Origin: Rhizobium sp. R634
GTDB lineage: Bacteria > Pseudomonadota > Alphaproteobacteria > Rhizobiales > Rhizobiaceae
Reading direction: 5' to 3'
Assembly: GCF_002211305.1 (NCBI RefSeq)
Contig: NZ_LOKW01000001.1
Coordinates: 868,001 to 932,000, forward strand
DNA length: 64,000 nucleotides
The notes under the pieces were generated by a model, which saw only the letters and a program-made list of their open reading frames with translations, searched no databases and had not been told where the DNA came from. A program made the translations under genes and the position numbers. Positions 18,173 to 26,699 of this stretch are shown piece after piece. Position 1 is the stretch's first letter; the number at the start of each line of letters is the position of its first letter.

Positions 18173-19669
18173 ATGCAGCACACGGCGGATGTGGTCATTA
18201 TAGGCTCGGGCATCGGAGGAAGTTCGCTTGCCTGCAGCCTTGCCGAGAGCGGCCTCAAGGTCATCATCCTGGAGCGCGGCGGGCACCTTAAAGACAGCGC
18301 GGAAGCTCGTGACGATGTCGCGATTTTCCAACGCGGCTTCTATCGGCCAGGCGAAGAGTGGCTTGGAACGGACGGTGAAAGCTTCCTTGCCAACAACTAC
18401 TATTACGTTGGCGGAAATTCGAAATTCTTCGGCGCCGTGATGTACCGGTATCGAAAGGAGGATTTCGAAGCGCGTCCACATCTCGACGGAAAATCTCCCG
18501 GGTGGCCATGCACATACGAAGAGCTGGAGCCGTGGTATGAGCGGGCTGAAAAGGTATTCCGAGTACGTGGCGCGCTCGGTCAGGATCCGACGGAGCCCTT
18601 CCATAGCAAACCCTATGCATATCCTGCCGTTCCCGACGAGGCGCCGATTGCGTCGGTCCGCGACCGGCTGAAGCGGGCAGGTGTCCATCCGGCGAGCTTG
18701 CCGCTGGCGATTGACATCGAGGCTTGGCTTCACCGCGCAAAGACGGGCTGGGATGCGTTCCCGAACACAGGTGTCGGCAAGATCGATGCCGAGGTCGGCC
18801 CGTTGACGGAGGCGTTGCGTCATCCAAACGTTACCCTCATCACCGGTGCTAACGTATCCCGCCTGGAAACAGACGAGACCGGCACCCGCGTGACTGCTGC
18901 GGTCTTTGTCAAGGAGGGGTTCGAGCAGCGGATCTCTGCCGGCATGTTCGCTGTCGCCACCGGCGCGGTGCAGACTGCAGCACTCCTGCTCAGGTCGGCA
19001 AACAAGGCTCACCCCACCGGCCTGGCCAACAGCTCAGACCAAGTCGGGCGGAATTTCATGAACCACAACACATCGGCGATGCTGGTACTCGATTATCGCC
19101 GCAATGCCTCGGTCTACCAGAAGACCATTGCCTTCAACGATTTTTATAACGCTGATAACGACTACCGGGCGCCGCTCGGAAACGTGCAATTGCTGGGGCA
19201 CATCACTGGCAATATTTTGAAAGCGAACTTCCCAGCACCCGCACCCTCATGGCTGGTCCGCCTGATCGCGCGACACGCCTATGGGTGGTTCCTCACCAGC
19301 GAAGATCTTCCTAATCCGGAAAGCCGGGTGATGGTCCGCGAGGATCGCATCGTCGTCAACTGGATCCGGTCGAACATGCGCGCCCACCAGGCTCTCATCA
19401 AGAAGACGAAGGACGTTATGCGAAAAGCGGGCTTTCCGGTGGTCCTCACCCACACATTCGGTCGAAAAACAACCTCTCACCAGTGCGGCACCGCTCGGCT
19501 CGGGCATGATCCGAAAACCTCGGTTGTCGATCTCAATTGCCGTTCGCATGACGTCGAAAATCTTTATATTGCCGATGCCTCAGTTCTTCCGACATCGGCG
19601 GCAGTTAACCCGGCCCTGACGATCGCTGCCCTCGCGATCAAGGCGGGCGCATCGATCAGAGGTGTGTGA
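18173..19669 (+). CDS. GMC-family FAD oxidoreductase 1
   Basis: A 498-residue flavoprotein. ATG 18173 is preferred because the GAGG at 18163-18166 lies seven bases upstream; a TTG at 18161 is in frame. The N-terminal FAD motif is VVIIGSGIGGSSLACSLAESGLKVI. The C-terminal GMC region has HQCGTARLG and LYIADASVLPTSAAVNPALTI. This variant, with YYYVGGNSKFFG, is closer to gluconate- or glucoside-type GMC dehydrogenases than to choline oxidase. It lacks a signal peptide. It probably oxidises a hydroxyl of the sugar taken up by the preceding importer; the acceptor is unknown. Confidence 0.88.
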   Translation: MQHTADVVIIGSGIGGSSLACSLAESGLKVIILERGGHLKDSAEARDDVAIFQRGFYRPGEEWLGTDGESFLANNYYYVGGNSKFFGAVMYRYRKEDFEARPHLDGKSPGWPCTYEELEPWYERAEKVFRVRGALGQDPTEPFHSKPYAYPAVPDEAPIASVRDRLKRAGVHPASLPLAIDIEAWLHRAKTGWDAFPNTGVGKIDAEVGPLTEALRHPNVTLITGANVSRLETDETGTRVTAAVFVKEGFEQRISAGMFAVATGAVQTAALLLRSANKAHPTGLANSSDQVGRNFMNHNTSAMLVLDYRRNASVYQKTIAFNDFYNADNDYRAPLGNVQLLGHITGNILKANFPAPAPSWLVRLIARHAYGWFLTSEDLPNPESRVMVREDRIVVNWIRSNMRAHQALIKKTKDVMRKAGFPVVLTHTFGRKTTSHQCGTARLGHDPKTSVVDLNCRSHDVENLYIADASVLPTSAAVNPALTIAALAIKAGASIRGV

Positions 19670-21318
19670 TGTTGCTCCCCCCGTTTGGCTCTGCGCGCTA
19701 CGGTATCAAGCCGCATTCTGGCAAGCACCATCGCTACGACTATATTGTCGTCGGCGGAGGGTCGACCGGCTGTGTGATCGCCTCGCGATTGTCCGAGGAT
19801 GAAAATCTCCGCGTGGCGCTCCTAGAGGAGGGGCCTGCCGATTCTAGCCCATACATCCACATTCCAGGCGCCTACTACAAGACTGCTCAGGGAAGCCTCT
19901 TGAAGCGTTTCGCCTGGGAGGCCGGTCCGGAGCTTGCGCGCAACGAGCAGCAGACGATGGTACAGGCGCGCGTGCTCGGCGGGGGTAGCTCTGTCAACGC
20001 GATGATCTATATTCGTGGTGTTCCCTCGGACTACCAGCAGTGGGTGCAATTAGGCGCTGCGGGATGGGCCTATGAGGACGTGCTTCCATATTTCAGGCGT
20101 TCCGAGGACAATAACCGTTTTTGCAATGATGCACACGGCGTCGGAGGTCCGCTCGGCGTCTCCGACATCGAGCACATCCATCCCTTGACGCGCGGTTGGC
20201 TACAGGCATGCCAGCAGGCGGGTCTTCCCTATAATCCGGATTTCAACTCCGGCAGTCAGGCGGGGTGCGGGCTCTATCAGATTACCGCGAAGGACGGTAA
20301 ACGCAGCAGTGCTGCCGTCGCCTATATCAAGCCAGCGAAGGGACGGCCGAACTTGCAGGTCGTCACTCGCACCACTGTCACTCGGCTGATCGTCGAAAAT
20401 GGCAGGGCTGTCGGTGTCGAATACATCCGCAATGGTGAGAAGCATGTGCTGCGTGCAGAGCGCGAAGTAATCGTGTCGGCGGGCGCGATCGCCACACCGA
20501 AACTCCTGATGCTCTCTGGCATCGGACCAGCCACCGAGTTGAAGCGGCACGGGATCACTGTGCATGCAGATCTTCCGGGTGTCGGTAAGAACCTACAGGA
20601 CCACGTCGAAATATCACTGATTTATCAACTGAGTGGTCCCCACAGTTACGACAAATACAAGAAGATGCATTGGAAGGCGGCCGCCGGTTTGAATTACGCG
20701 CTTTTCAAGGGCGGGCCTGCGTCATCAAACCTCATCGAGGGCGGTGCGTTTTGGTGGGGCAATAAGAGCGAAGATGTCCCCGACATCCAGTTTTTCATGG
20801 TGGTCGGCGCGGGCATTGAGGAAGGTGTCGATGCCGTACCGGGCGGCAATGGTTGCACGATCAACCTCGGTCAGATCCGGCCGAGGTCGCGAGGCGAAGT
20901 CACATTGAAAAGCGGCGATTTCAACGCCGATGCCCGCGTTGCTCCCAATTACTTCTCTGATCCGTACGACCTGGAGGCGATCACCGAGGGTACAATGGTC
21001 GCGATGGATATCATGTCAAAACCGGCGCTCTCGAAATATCTCCAGTCACGATATGTGCCGGCCCCGAGCGTCAGCACGCGCGACGACATCCGCGCGTTCT
21101 GTCAGAGAGCCGCGCACGCAGCACTTCATCCGTCGGGGACTTGCCGGATGGGTATCGACGAGATGGCCGTGGTCGATCCGCAACTTCGCGTCAGGGGGAT
21201 CGAAGGGCTGAGGGTAGCCGATGCATCTGTCATGCCAACATTGATTTCTGGCAATCCCAATGCCGTCTGCATCATGATCGGGGAACGGGCGGCCGACTTT
21301 CTGCGCCTCACGCACTAA
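19669..21318 (+). CDS. GMC-family FAD oxidoreductase 2 (choline/alcohol dehydrogenase-like)
   Basis: A 549-residue GMC enzyme starting in the TGATG overlap with the previous stop (a GTG at 19666 is also in frame). FAD motif: YIVVGGGSTGCVIASRLSED near residue 28. GMC signatures: ARVLGGGSSVNAMIYIRG, and GAIATPKLLMLSGIGP. The C-terminus contains HPSGTCRMG, with the GMC catalytic His region ADASVMPTLISGNPNA. It resembles choline and alcohol dehydrogenases. Two consecutive, very different GMC genes suggest successive oxidations of one substrate. A strong terminator follows 24 bases after the stop. Confidence 0.9.
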   Translation: MLLPPFGSARYGIKPHSGKHHRYDYIVVGGGSTGCVIASRLSEDENLRVALLEEGPADSSPYIHIPGAYYKTAQGSLLKRFAWEAGPELARNEQQTMVQARVLGGGSSVNAMIYIRGVPSDYQQWVQLGAAGWAYEDVLPYFRRSEDNNRFCNDAHGVGGPLGVSDIEHIHPLTRGWLQACQQAGLPYNPDFNSGSQAGCGLYQITAKDGKRSSAAVAYIKPAKGRPNLQVVTRTTVTRLIVENGRAVGVEYIRNGEKHVLRAEREVIVSAGAIATPKLLMLSGIGPATELKRHGITVHADLPGVGKNLQDHVEISLIYQLSGPHSYDKYKKMHWKAAAGLNYALFKGGPASSNLIEGGAFWWGNKSEDVPDIQFFMVVGAGIEEGVDAVPGGNGCTINLGQIRPRSRGEVTLKSGDFNADARVAPNYFSDPYDLEAITEGTMVAMDIMSKPALSKYLQSRYVPAPSVSTRDDIRAFCQRAAHAALHPSGTCRMGIDEMAVVDPQLRVRGIEGLRVADASVMPTLISGNPNAVCIMIGERAADFLRLTH

Positions 21319-21341
21319 GAGCGACAGAGACAACGTGATTG

Positions 21342-21380
21342 AACGGGCGATGTGGCATCCACATCGCCCGTTTTCGTTTA
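21342..21380 (+). terminator. Intrinsic terminator of the ThDP-ABC-GMC operon
   Basis: Perfect 14-base stem (AACGGGCGATGTGG/CCACATCGCCCGTT) around a three-base loop, followed by TTCGTTT. It lies between convergent genes and fits a rho-independent terminator of the rightward operon. Confidence 0.88.
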
Positions 21381-21434
21381 TCGCGACGGGGTCCGTTCCA
21401 TCAAAGGTTCGAGCAGAACCCGGCGGTGCCGCCA

Positions 21435-22667
21435 TCAGGGTTCGTGTCGGAGCTTGAGCCCGTGAAGCGCCATGCGCTTGCCGACCGCGAAACCGACGAC
21501 GGCGACAAGAACAAAGCCGGCCGTGATTACGCCGAAGCTTGTTGTCAGGCTTGAATGCTCGGCGACAAAGCCAAGCAGCGCCGGCCCAAGAAGCAGCCCG
21601 CTATAGCCCATCGTCGTGGCGATCGACATTGCTCTGCCGGCCGAATCCCCTCCGAGATGACCGGCGGCCGCGAAGACGGCCGGAACCAGGTTTGCTACTC
21701 CAATCCCGCAGAAACCAAGGGCAAACAGCGTAACGCTAATGCTGCTCGACACGACAACGACCAAGACTGAGACAGCGCAGACCACACCGCCGATGCGAAT
21801 GACATTGACATGCCCAATGCGCCGCGTCGCCAAGTCGCCCGCAAACCGTCCGAGTGCCATCGTCGCGGAGAAGGTTGCGAAGGCATAGGCTCCAACGCTT
21901 TCGGAGGCCCCGTGTTCGGTGACGAGAAATATCGCAGTCCAGTCCATCACGCCGCCTTCGGCCAACATGGAGAGGAAGGCGATGGCTCCGAACATAATGA
22001 CAAGAACCAGCTGTTCAGGGCCGAGTTTTATTGCCTTTATCGCACTCGACTGAGTACGGCCGATGCCTTGTTCAAGTGGCCGTTTTCGTGCAATCAGACG
22101 TGAGCCGAAGGCGACGAGGACGACGATTGAGCCGGCAATGCCGAGGCATAAGTTCAACCCGCCACCGATCGAAACCAACTGGCCGACAAGAAGGGCGCCC
22201 AGGAGCGCCCCGACACTGAAGACCCCATGGAAGGAGGACATCAGGTGCCGTTTCGATGTCCGTTCGAGGTGCGAGGCTTCGGTGTTCATCGAGACGTCCA
22301 GCGTTCCAAAACCGGCGCCTGCCGCAAGGATCAGAAGTGCCGCGGCCAGGACGCTGGGAGCCAACGGGATCGAAAGGATGCACGCCCCGAATACCACGCA
22401 GCCCGCAAGCGAGAGCTTGTCGCTCTGCAGTCGGTCGATGAACTGTCCGATCGTCACCATCAGAACAATCGCGCCCAGTGCGAACCCAAGAAGGAGGAAG
22501 CCAAGTTCTCCCTTGTTGATCGCAAGCCTTGTCGTAACAAGCGGAAGACTGGAAGCCCAGGCTCCGATGCCTATTCCGGCCGCGAGGAAGAAAGCACAAC
22601 ATCTTGCCCGTTTTGACGAGCCTATGCGCCGGAGCACGCCTGTTCGTGCTGGCTGGATAAGCAACAT
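21435..22667 (-). CDS. MFS transporter
   Basis: A 410-residue major facilitator protein with about 12 predicted membrane segments, for example CAFFLAAGIGIGAWASSLPLV and ALLILAAGAGFGTLDVSMNTEAS. The GFGTLDVSMN stretch resembles YbjJ/fucose-type MFS carriers. A conserved loop motif RFAGDLATRRIG is present. It is last in the leftward unit with a TIM-barrel isomerase and a Gfo/Idh dehydrogenase, so import or export of the related sugar is likely. Substrate unknown. Confidence 0.88.
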   Translation of the reverse strand: MLLIQPARTGVLRRIGSSKRARCCAFFLAAGIGIGAWASSLPLVTTRLAINKGELGFLLLGFALGAIVLMVTIGQFIDRLQSDKLSLAGCVVFGACILSIPLAPSVLAAALLILAAGAGFGTLDVSMNTEASHLERTSKRHLMSSFHGVFSVGALLGALLVGQLVSIGGGLNLCLGIAGSIVVLVAFGSRLIARKRPLEQGIGRTQSSAIKAIKLGPEQLVLVIMFGAIAFLSMLAEGGVMDWTAIFLVTEHGASESVGAYAFATFSATMALGRFAGDLATRRIGHVNVIRIGGVVCAVSVLVVVVSSSISVTLFALGFCGIGVANLVPAVFAAAGHLGGDSAGRAMSIATTMGYSGLLLGPALLGFVAEHSSLTTSFGVITAGFVLVAVVGFAVGKRMALHGLKLRHEP

Positions 22668-22750
22668 GGAGACACCCGTGATATTTCGCAGAAAGGTGGT
22701 GCTCGGCGGGCCAGGCTGGAACAGTCAAGTCCGCCGTCGAAGTTAAAACC

Positions 22751-23629
22751 CTAGCGGCCCAGCAAATTACTCATCAGGTCTTTAAGTCTACGAGCGACCG
22801 CAAAACTGTTTTCCTGGTGATTGCGCCGGCAAAAGAGCTCGCAACTCCACCATCCCTCGTAGCCGGTTGCCCTGACTGCATCCGTCCACTCCTGAAGATT
22901 GAGCACCCCTTCGCCGGTGGGCACGTCACGCAGTACAGGCTCATCCGGAACGCCGCCATCGAACGTCAGGGAGTCGCAGACATGAATGCCGTAGAGGAGC
23001 TCCTTGTCGAGCTTGGCAATTCTCTCCGGCGTGTCACCGGACGTGTAGCAATGCCAGAAATCCACGAGCAGCCGCAGATTATCGCGGCCCGCTTTCTCGA
23101 TAACCCTGAGCTGCTTGTCCATCGTATTGAGCGGTGTCCAGGACAGCGCTTCGAGATAGAGGATGAGGTTGTGTTCGGCGGCTATCTCCGACAGCTCCCG
23201 CAGATTGGAAGCGGTAAGGTCGACCTGTTCATCTTCTGGAAGGTCGACCAAACCCCTGTAAAGATCTGCCGCCGTTCGTTGCCCACGCGCGACCTCGAGA
23301 CTCAGAGGTCCTGTAATGACTTCGACGCCCTTCGCGCCCACGGCAACCGCGAGTTCAAACAGACGATTTGCTTCAGCAAACAGTTTGGTCTTGTCATCCC
23401 CCTGGCGCTCAATATCGATGAGGAAGCCGATGCCCGGGATGAATGTATCGCCAACAAGGGATTTGAGCTCGCTTCTTGATAAGCCGGCGTCAAGGCAGTT
23501 CGCGATTTTGTCACCAGACGCTTCCAAGCCATCAAAGCCCGCCTGCCGTGCAATTTCGACGTCAATCGCTAACGTCGAATGCCGCGCGACCAGAGAATGA
23601 AGAATGATCTGATCTCTGTTTCTCACCAT
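22751..23629 (-). CDS. Sugar phosphate isomerase/epimerase-like TIM-barrel protein
   Basis: A 292-residue AP-endonuclease-2/xylose-isomerase-like barrel. Metal-site motifs are visible: LYLEALSWTPLNT with its Glu, LRLLVDFWHCYTSGDTPE with Asp and His, LYGIHVCD with His, and a C-terminal WWSCELF Glu. Members isomerise or epimerise keto sugars or inositol derivatives. An AGGAGAGAA box precedes the ATG. The gene lies between Gfo/Idh and MFS genes in one orientation, a common set for sugar or inositol catabolism. Confidence 0.87.
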   Translation of the reverse strand: MVRNRDQIILHSLVARHSTLAIDVEIARQAGFDGLEASGDKIANCLDAGLSRSELKSLVGDTFIPGIGFLIDIERQGDDKTKLFAEANRLFELAVAVGAKGVEVITGPLSLEVARGQRTAADLYRGLVDLPEDEQVDLTASNLRELSEIAAEHNLILYLEALSWTPLNTMDKQLRVIEKAGRDNLRLLVDFWHCYTSGDTPERIAKLDKELLYGIHVCDSLTFDGGVPDEPVLRDVPTGEGVLNLQEWTDAVRATGYEGWWSCELFCRRNHQENSFAVARRLKDLMSNLLGR

Positions 23630-23690
23630 TTCTCTCCTTGCTGGTATGCCGGATGCGCGAGCTCGTTGCGGAACAGCCGGACAACTCTGC

Positions 23691-24719
23691 TCATGCCGTG
23701 CCTAACTGTTGAATATCGACGTCGCCCGATCGGATTGACGTAATGATGGAGTTAATGGCGGCAAGGTTTGCGACGCTGTCCGCGCCAGTAGACAGCCAGG
23801 TCGGCCTTCCATGAAGCCCGGTGACAAAATCCTGAATGGCGGCCACGTGCACGTCCTTGTCGCGGATCGGGATCAGCTCGTTCTTGCCGCCGATCCTGCG
23901 CGTCAAAGTGCCGGATCCGCGACCATAGAGCGTCCCACTGGCGGTCAGCGATCCCTTCGATCCCGCAATCATGACCGTGTCTTCGATCTCGGCGGTCAAA
24001 AAGCTTTCGTGTGCTTGGAAGATGCAGCCGTCATCCATCGCAAGGATGAAGGCAAGGTGTTGCGGACCACCTCCTACCTGCTTCGAAATCCCAATGGCTC
24101 GACGAGGCTCGGCGTCAGTTAAGAACCGCACAAGATCGATGTCCTCGATTGCCGCATCGAAGAAGATGTCGCCTTCCAGATTGGCGAGCTGACCACGGCG
24201 ATTGGGTGAAGGATGAAATGCGCCGCCCCGCGCCACGACAATCGAATGAATTTGGCCGATATCGCCCTCGCGGATCAGCCGCTTCATCGTCTGATGAACG
24301 CTGGAGGCGCGCGCAATGTGATGAACGGCGAGCGTGACCTTGAGGTCATGACAGAGCGCGACGAGCCGGGCTGCCTCTTCACGCTCATTGCTGATCGGGC
24401 CATCACAAAGAATGTGTTTCCCCGCTTCTGCGGCCGCAGCAATGTGAAATGAGCGCCGCTCCCGGGTGGCGCTGACATAGACGAAACGCACCTCGCGATC
24501 GGCCCATACTCGTTCGAGGTCGTCGGTCGCATTGGGGATGCCAAGATCGCCGGCAAATGTGCCTGCGTAATGGGCATTGCGGCTGACGACCCATAGCGGC
24601 TGATGGCCGATCGAGCGGATCGCGGAAACCATATGCTCGGTCGCGATGGTTTCCGTGCCCATGATCGCCCAACCGAGTCTGTCGTTTCCTGCCAACTGAT
24701 GGATTCCCTTGCGCTTCAT
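23691..24719 (-). CDS. Gfo/Idh/MocA-family oxidoreductase 1
   Basis: A 342-residue NAD(P)-dependent dehydrogenase. The Rossmann start (LGWAIMGTETIATEHMVSAI) replaces the usual GxGxxG glycine fingerprint, which is unusual. The family segments VRFVYVSATRERRSFHIAAAAEAGKHILCDGPIS are clear, where EKP of the catalytic Lys motif reads DGP, so the normal Lys is absent. A C-terminal Gfo/Idh domain follows. It is the first gene of a leftward unit with the isomerase and MFS, and faces the XRE regulator gene. Confidence 0.85.
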   Translation of the reverse strand: MKRKGIHQLAGNDRLGWAIMGTETIATEHMVSAIRSIGHQPLWVVSRNAHYAGTFAGDLGIPNATDDLERVWADREVRFVYVSATRERRSFHIAAAAEAGKHILCDGPISNEREEAARLVALCHDLKVTLAVHHIARASSVHQTMKRLIREGDIGQIHSIVVARGGAFHPSPNRRGQLANLEGDIFFDAAIEDIDLVRFLTDAEPRRAIGISKQVGGGPQHLAFILAMDDGCIFQAHESFLTAEIEDTVMIAGSKGSLTASGTLYGRGSGTLTRRIGGKNELIPIRDKDVHVAAIQDFVTGLHGRPTWLSTGADSVANLAAINSIITSIRSGDVDIQQLGTA

Positions 24720-24836
24720 TAGGCATTATCCGGTCGGATTCCTCTCGGAGCAATTTCGCAACGGCTTGAAGATGTTCTCAAAGTGGCGTATACTTCACGT
24801 CACAATGCTTCAGGCTGTGAGCTTTCGGTAAGGGTC

Positions 24837-25661
24837 ATGAACTACATAGTGGACGATCCGGCGTCATTTGCCGCGAACTTGAGAACTTTGTGCGATCGCC
24901 AAGGATCGGTGGCGGCCGTGTGCCGCAAGATCAAGGTCAATCGCCAGCAATTCAACAAGTATCTGTCGGGTGCCCATCTGCCTGCGGCGGCGAATATGCG
25001 TATTATTGCGAACTATTTCGGCTTGAGCGTGCCGATCCTGTTTTCCGACCCCGAGGAGTTTAGGACGCTCGTCGATGGCAACTTCTTTCATGCCATGTCG
25101 GCGGTCAGGCAGCTGCCGGAATTTGCGCGTTTCGTCTCCGCCATGCTTGTCGAAGATTCCGTTCCGGACAGCGATATCGTCGGCGTCTACGATCGCTACC
25201 AATTCTCCTCTATCTACAAGGGCTTCGTGTTGAAGTCCGCATTCTGCATTTACAGGGCAAACCAGTTCCTGCAGCATTACTACGTCGAGCGTTTCCCAAG
25301 CTTCGACGATCCCAAAAAGATGGAATATGTCTTTAAATATTACGGGTTCTGCTTTCCTGTCGCGGACCGAATATTCACAGCCGATTTCGAGGGCATACAA
25401 TCGAACGAACTTACTTTCGGCGTCTATGCTCAGGTCAAGCGCAATTCCAAGAAATTCATGTTCGGTATTTCAAGCGGAATCTCGGCGACCGTCTTTCGTC
25501 AGCCTTACTCGACTAAGGTCGCACTACACTACAGGGGACCGGGTTTATTGAAGAGGGAGCAGCTGAAGGGGATCACGGTCATGGACAAGAACGATCCGGC
25601 GATCCCTCGCGAGGCACTTCAATATCTTGGCGATGGCTCAGACATGATTCAGATGTCCTGA
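24837..25661 (+). CDS. XRE-family helix-turn-helix regulator with large C-terminal domain
   Basis: A 274-residue protein starting at ATG 24837 behind a GTAAGGG box. Residues 10-65 form an HTH: LRTLCDRQGSVAAVCRKIKVNRQQFNKYLSG, then ANMRIIANYFGLSVPIL. The remaining 200 residues have no recognised fold but contain a Phe/Tyr-rich segment (FSSIYKGFVLKSAFCIYRANQFLQHYYVERF), perhaps a ligand or dimer domain. It is divergent from the Gfo/Idh-isomerase-MFS genes and is their likely regulator. It might also act on the ThDP operon. Confidence 0.82.
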   Translation: MNYIVDDPASFAANLRTLCDRQGSVAAVCRKIKVNRQQFNKYLSGAHLPAAANMRIIANYFGLSVPILFSDPEEFRTLVDGNFFHAMSAVRQLPEFARFVSAMLVEDSVPDSDIVGVYDRYQFSSIYKGFVLKSAFCIYRANQFLQHYYVERFPSFDDPKKMEYVFKYYGFCFPVADRIFTADFEGIQSNELTFGVYAQVKRNSKKFMFGISSGISATVFRQPYSTKVALHYRGPGLLKREQLKGITVMDKNDPAIPREALQYLGDGSDMIQMS

Positions 25662-25684
25662 CGTCCCCTGTGCTCAGTCGTCGC

Positions 25685-26380
25685 TCAAGGGTGAAGCTCG
25701 ACGGCAAGCCACACCGAGTCGGTGTCGGAGTAGTAGCGGTGCCATGGATAGGTCCATTGGTTTTCGCCGGTAACCCGGCAGAACGGGTCGTGTGAATAGC
25801 CGATCGGCATGACGACATCTTCGTAGAGCGTTCCCTGATCGCGTTCGCGGAATTTCTGCATGCGACCAACCCCATGGATCTGCGTATGGACCTCAAGGAA
25901 GGGGTGCTCGTTATGGATGAAGCAGTCGGTGTCACCTGGCGCCCACCAGAGATTGAGCTTGAGCGTGAAGTGCTGCTCGGTCGCTGGCGCTGCGTGCTCG
26001 TTTGTGAACACCTTGGGGTCGACCGTCACCGTTCCGATCTCGTCCTGCGCCGAGATGAACAGCGGCGTGTCGCGCGGGAAGCTGCGGATTCTGTTGCCGA
26101 GCCAGTCCCATCCGCGAAACTGAGCGCCGCCCAAATTGGTAGCCTTGCGGACCTTGATCAATGCAGCTCGCTCGGCTGACTTGATCCTTCCACCCTTCAA
26201 CCATGTTGATTTCCACGCCGGCACGATTGCAGGATGATCGATGCCGGTAATCATCGGCGACGGACTGATGTTGACAACGACAGCATCTTCGACGTCAAGA
26301 TCGACGACGTTTTCTACGAGCTTTGCCGAGATGAAATCGTCTGCAAATGCGAGGTTTCTGGTCTGGTTCTGCACGATCAT
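25685..26380 (-). CDS. Conserved-looking protein of unknown function, possibly cupin-like
   Basis: A 231-residue protein I do not recognise. A GGGA box precedes ATG 26380. The C-terminal half has spaced His/Glu residues in beta-rich sequence: TEQHFTLKLNLWWAPGDTDCF, HNEHPFLEVHTQIHGVG and YPWHRYYSDTDSVWLAVELHP. This pattern resembles a cupin metal site, but that is only an impression. No signal peptide. It converges on the XRE gene (stops 24 bases apart) and is divergent from the aspartase gene. Confidence 0.6.
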   Translation of the reverse strand: MIVQNQTRNLAFADDFISAKLVENVVDLDVEDAVVVNISPSPMITGIDHPAIVPAWKSTWLKGGRIKSAERAALIKVRKATNLGGAQFRGWDWLGNRIRSFPRDTPLFISAQDEIGTVTVDPKVFTNEHAAPATEQHFTLKLNLWWAPGDTDCFIHNEHPFLEVHTQIHGVGRMQKFRERDQGTLYEDVVMPIGYSHDPFCRVTGENQWTYPWHRYYSDTDSVWLAVELHP

Positions 26381-26699
26381 GTATCCCGAATGATGGAGAT
26401 GATTACATCAAGCCATTTCGGGCGCTCCAAATACATTGCGCGATGACACGATTACCGGCGCAAAATGATTACCTCGTTGCGTCAATTTGCGAAGATATCC
26501 GTTGGCACAGCGGCTACGCAGGCAAGACTCACGGGGAGCGGAGGCTTCTGCGGGCCAGATTCTTGTTGAGCGCCAAGGCATAAAAACGAGCGGTCCTTCG
26601 CGTTAATTGCGTCATGCTGCTCATCGCTTTTCACCGCAGCGAAATTTGATCGAGGAGATTCACAATTTATCCTTCATCGACAACCGTTGAGGATTGAAG
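26381..26699. other. Divergent intergenic region
   Basis: About 320 bases between the cupin-like gene and the aspartase gene, presumably holding both promoters. No sigma-54 box (a TTGGCAC at about 26501 has wrong spacing), no clear palindrome and no small gene were found. Confidence 0.4.

Noticed and set aside
17747-19012. A 421-codon minus-strand frame spanning the ATPase and GMC 1 junction
   Set aside because: It overlaps two well supported genes on the other strand and shows no protein-family similarity.
26500-26518. TTGGCAC resembling a sigma-54 -24 box before the aspartase gene
   Set aside because: The GC of the -12 element is not ten bases after GG, so spacing excludes a sigma-54 promoter.
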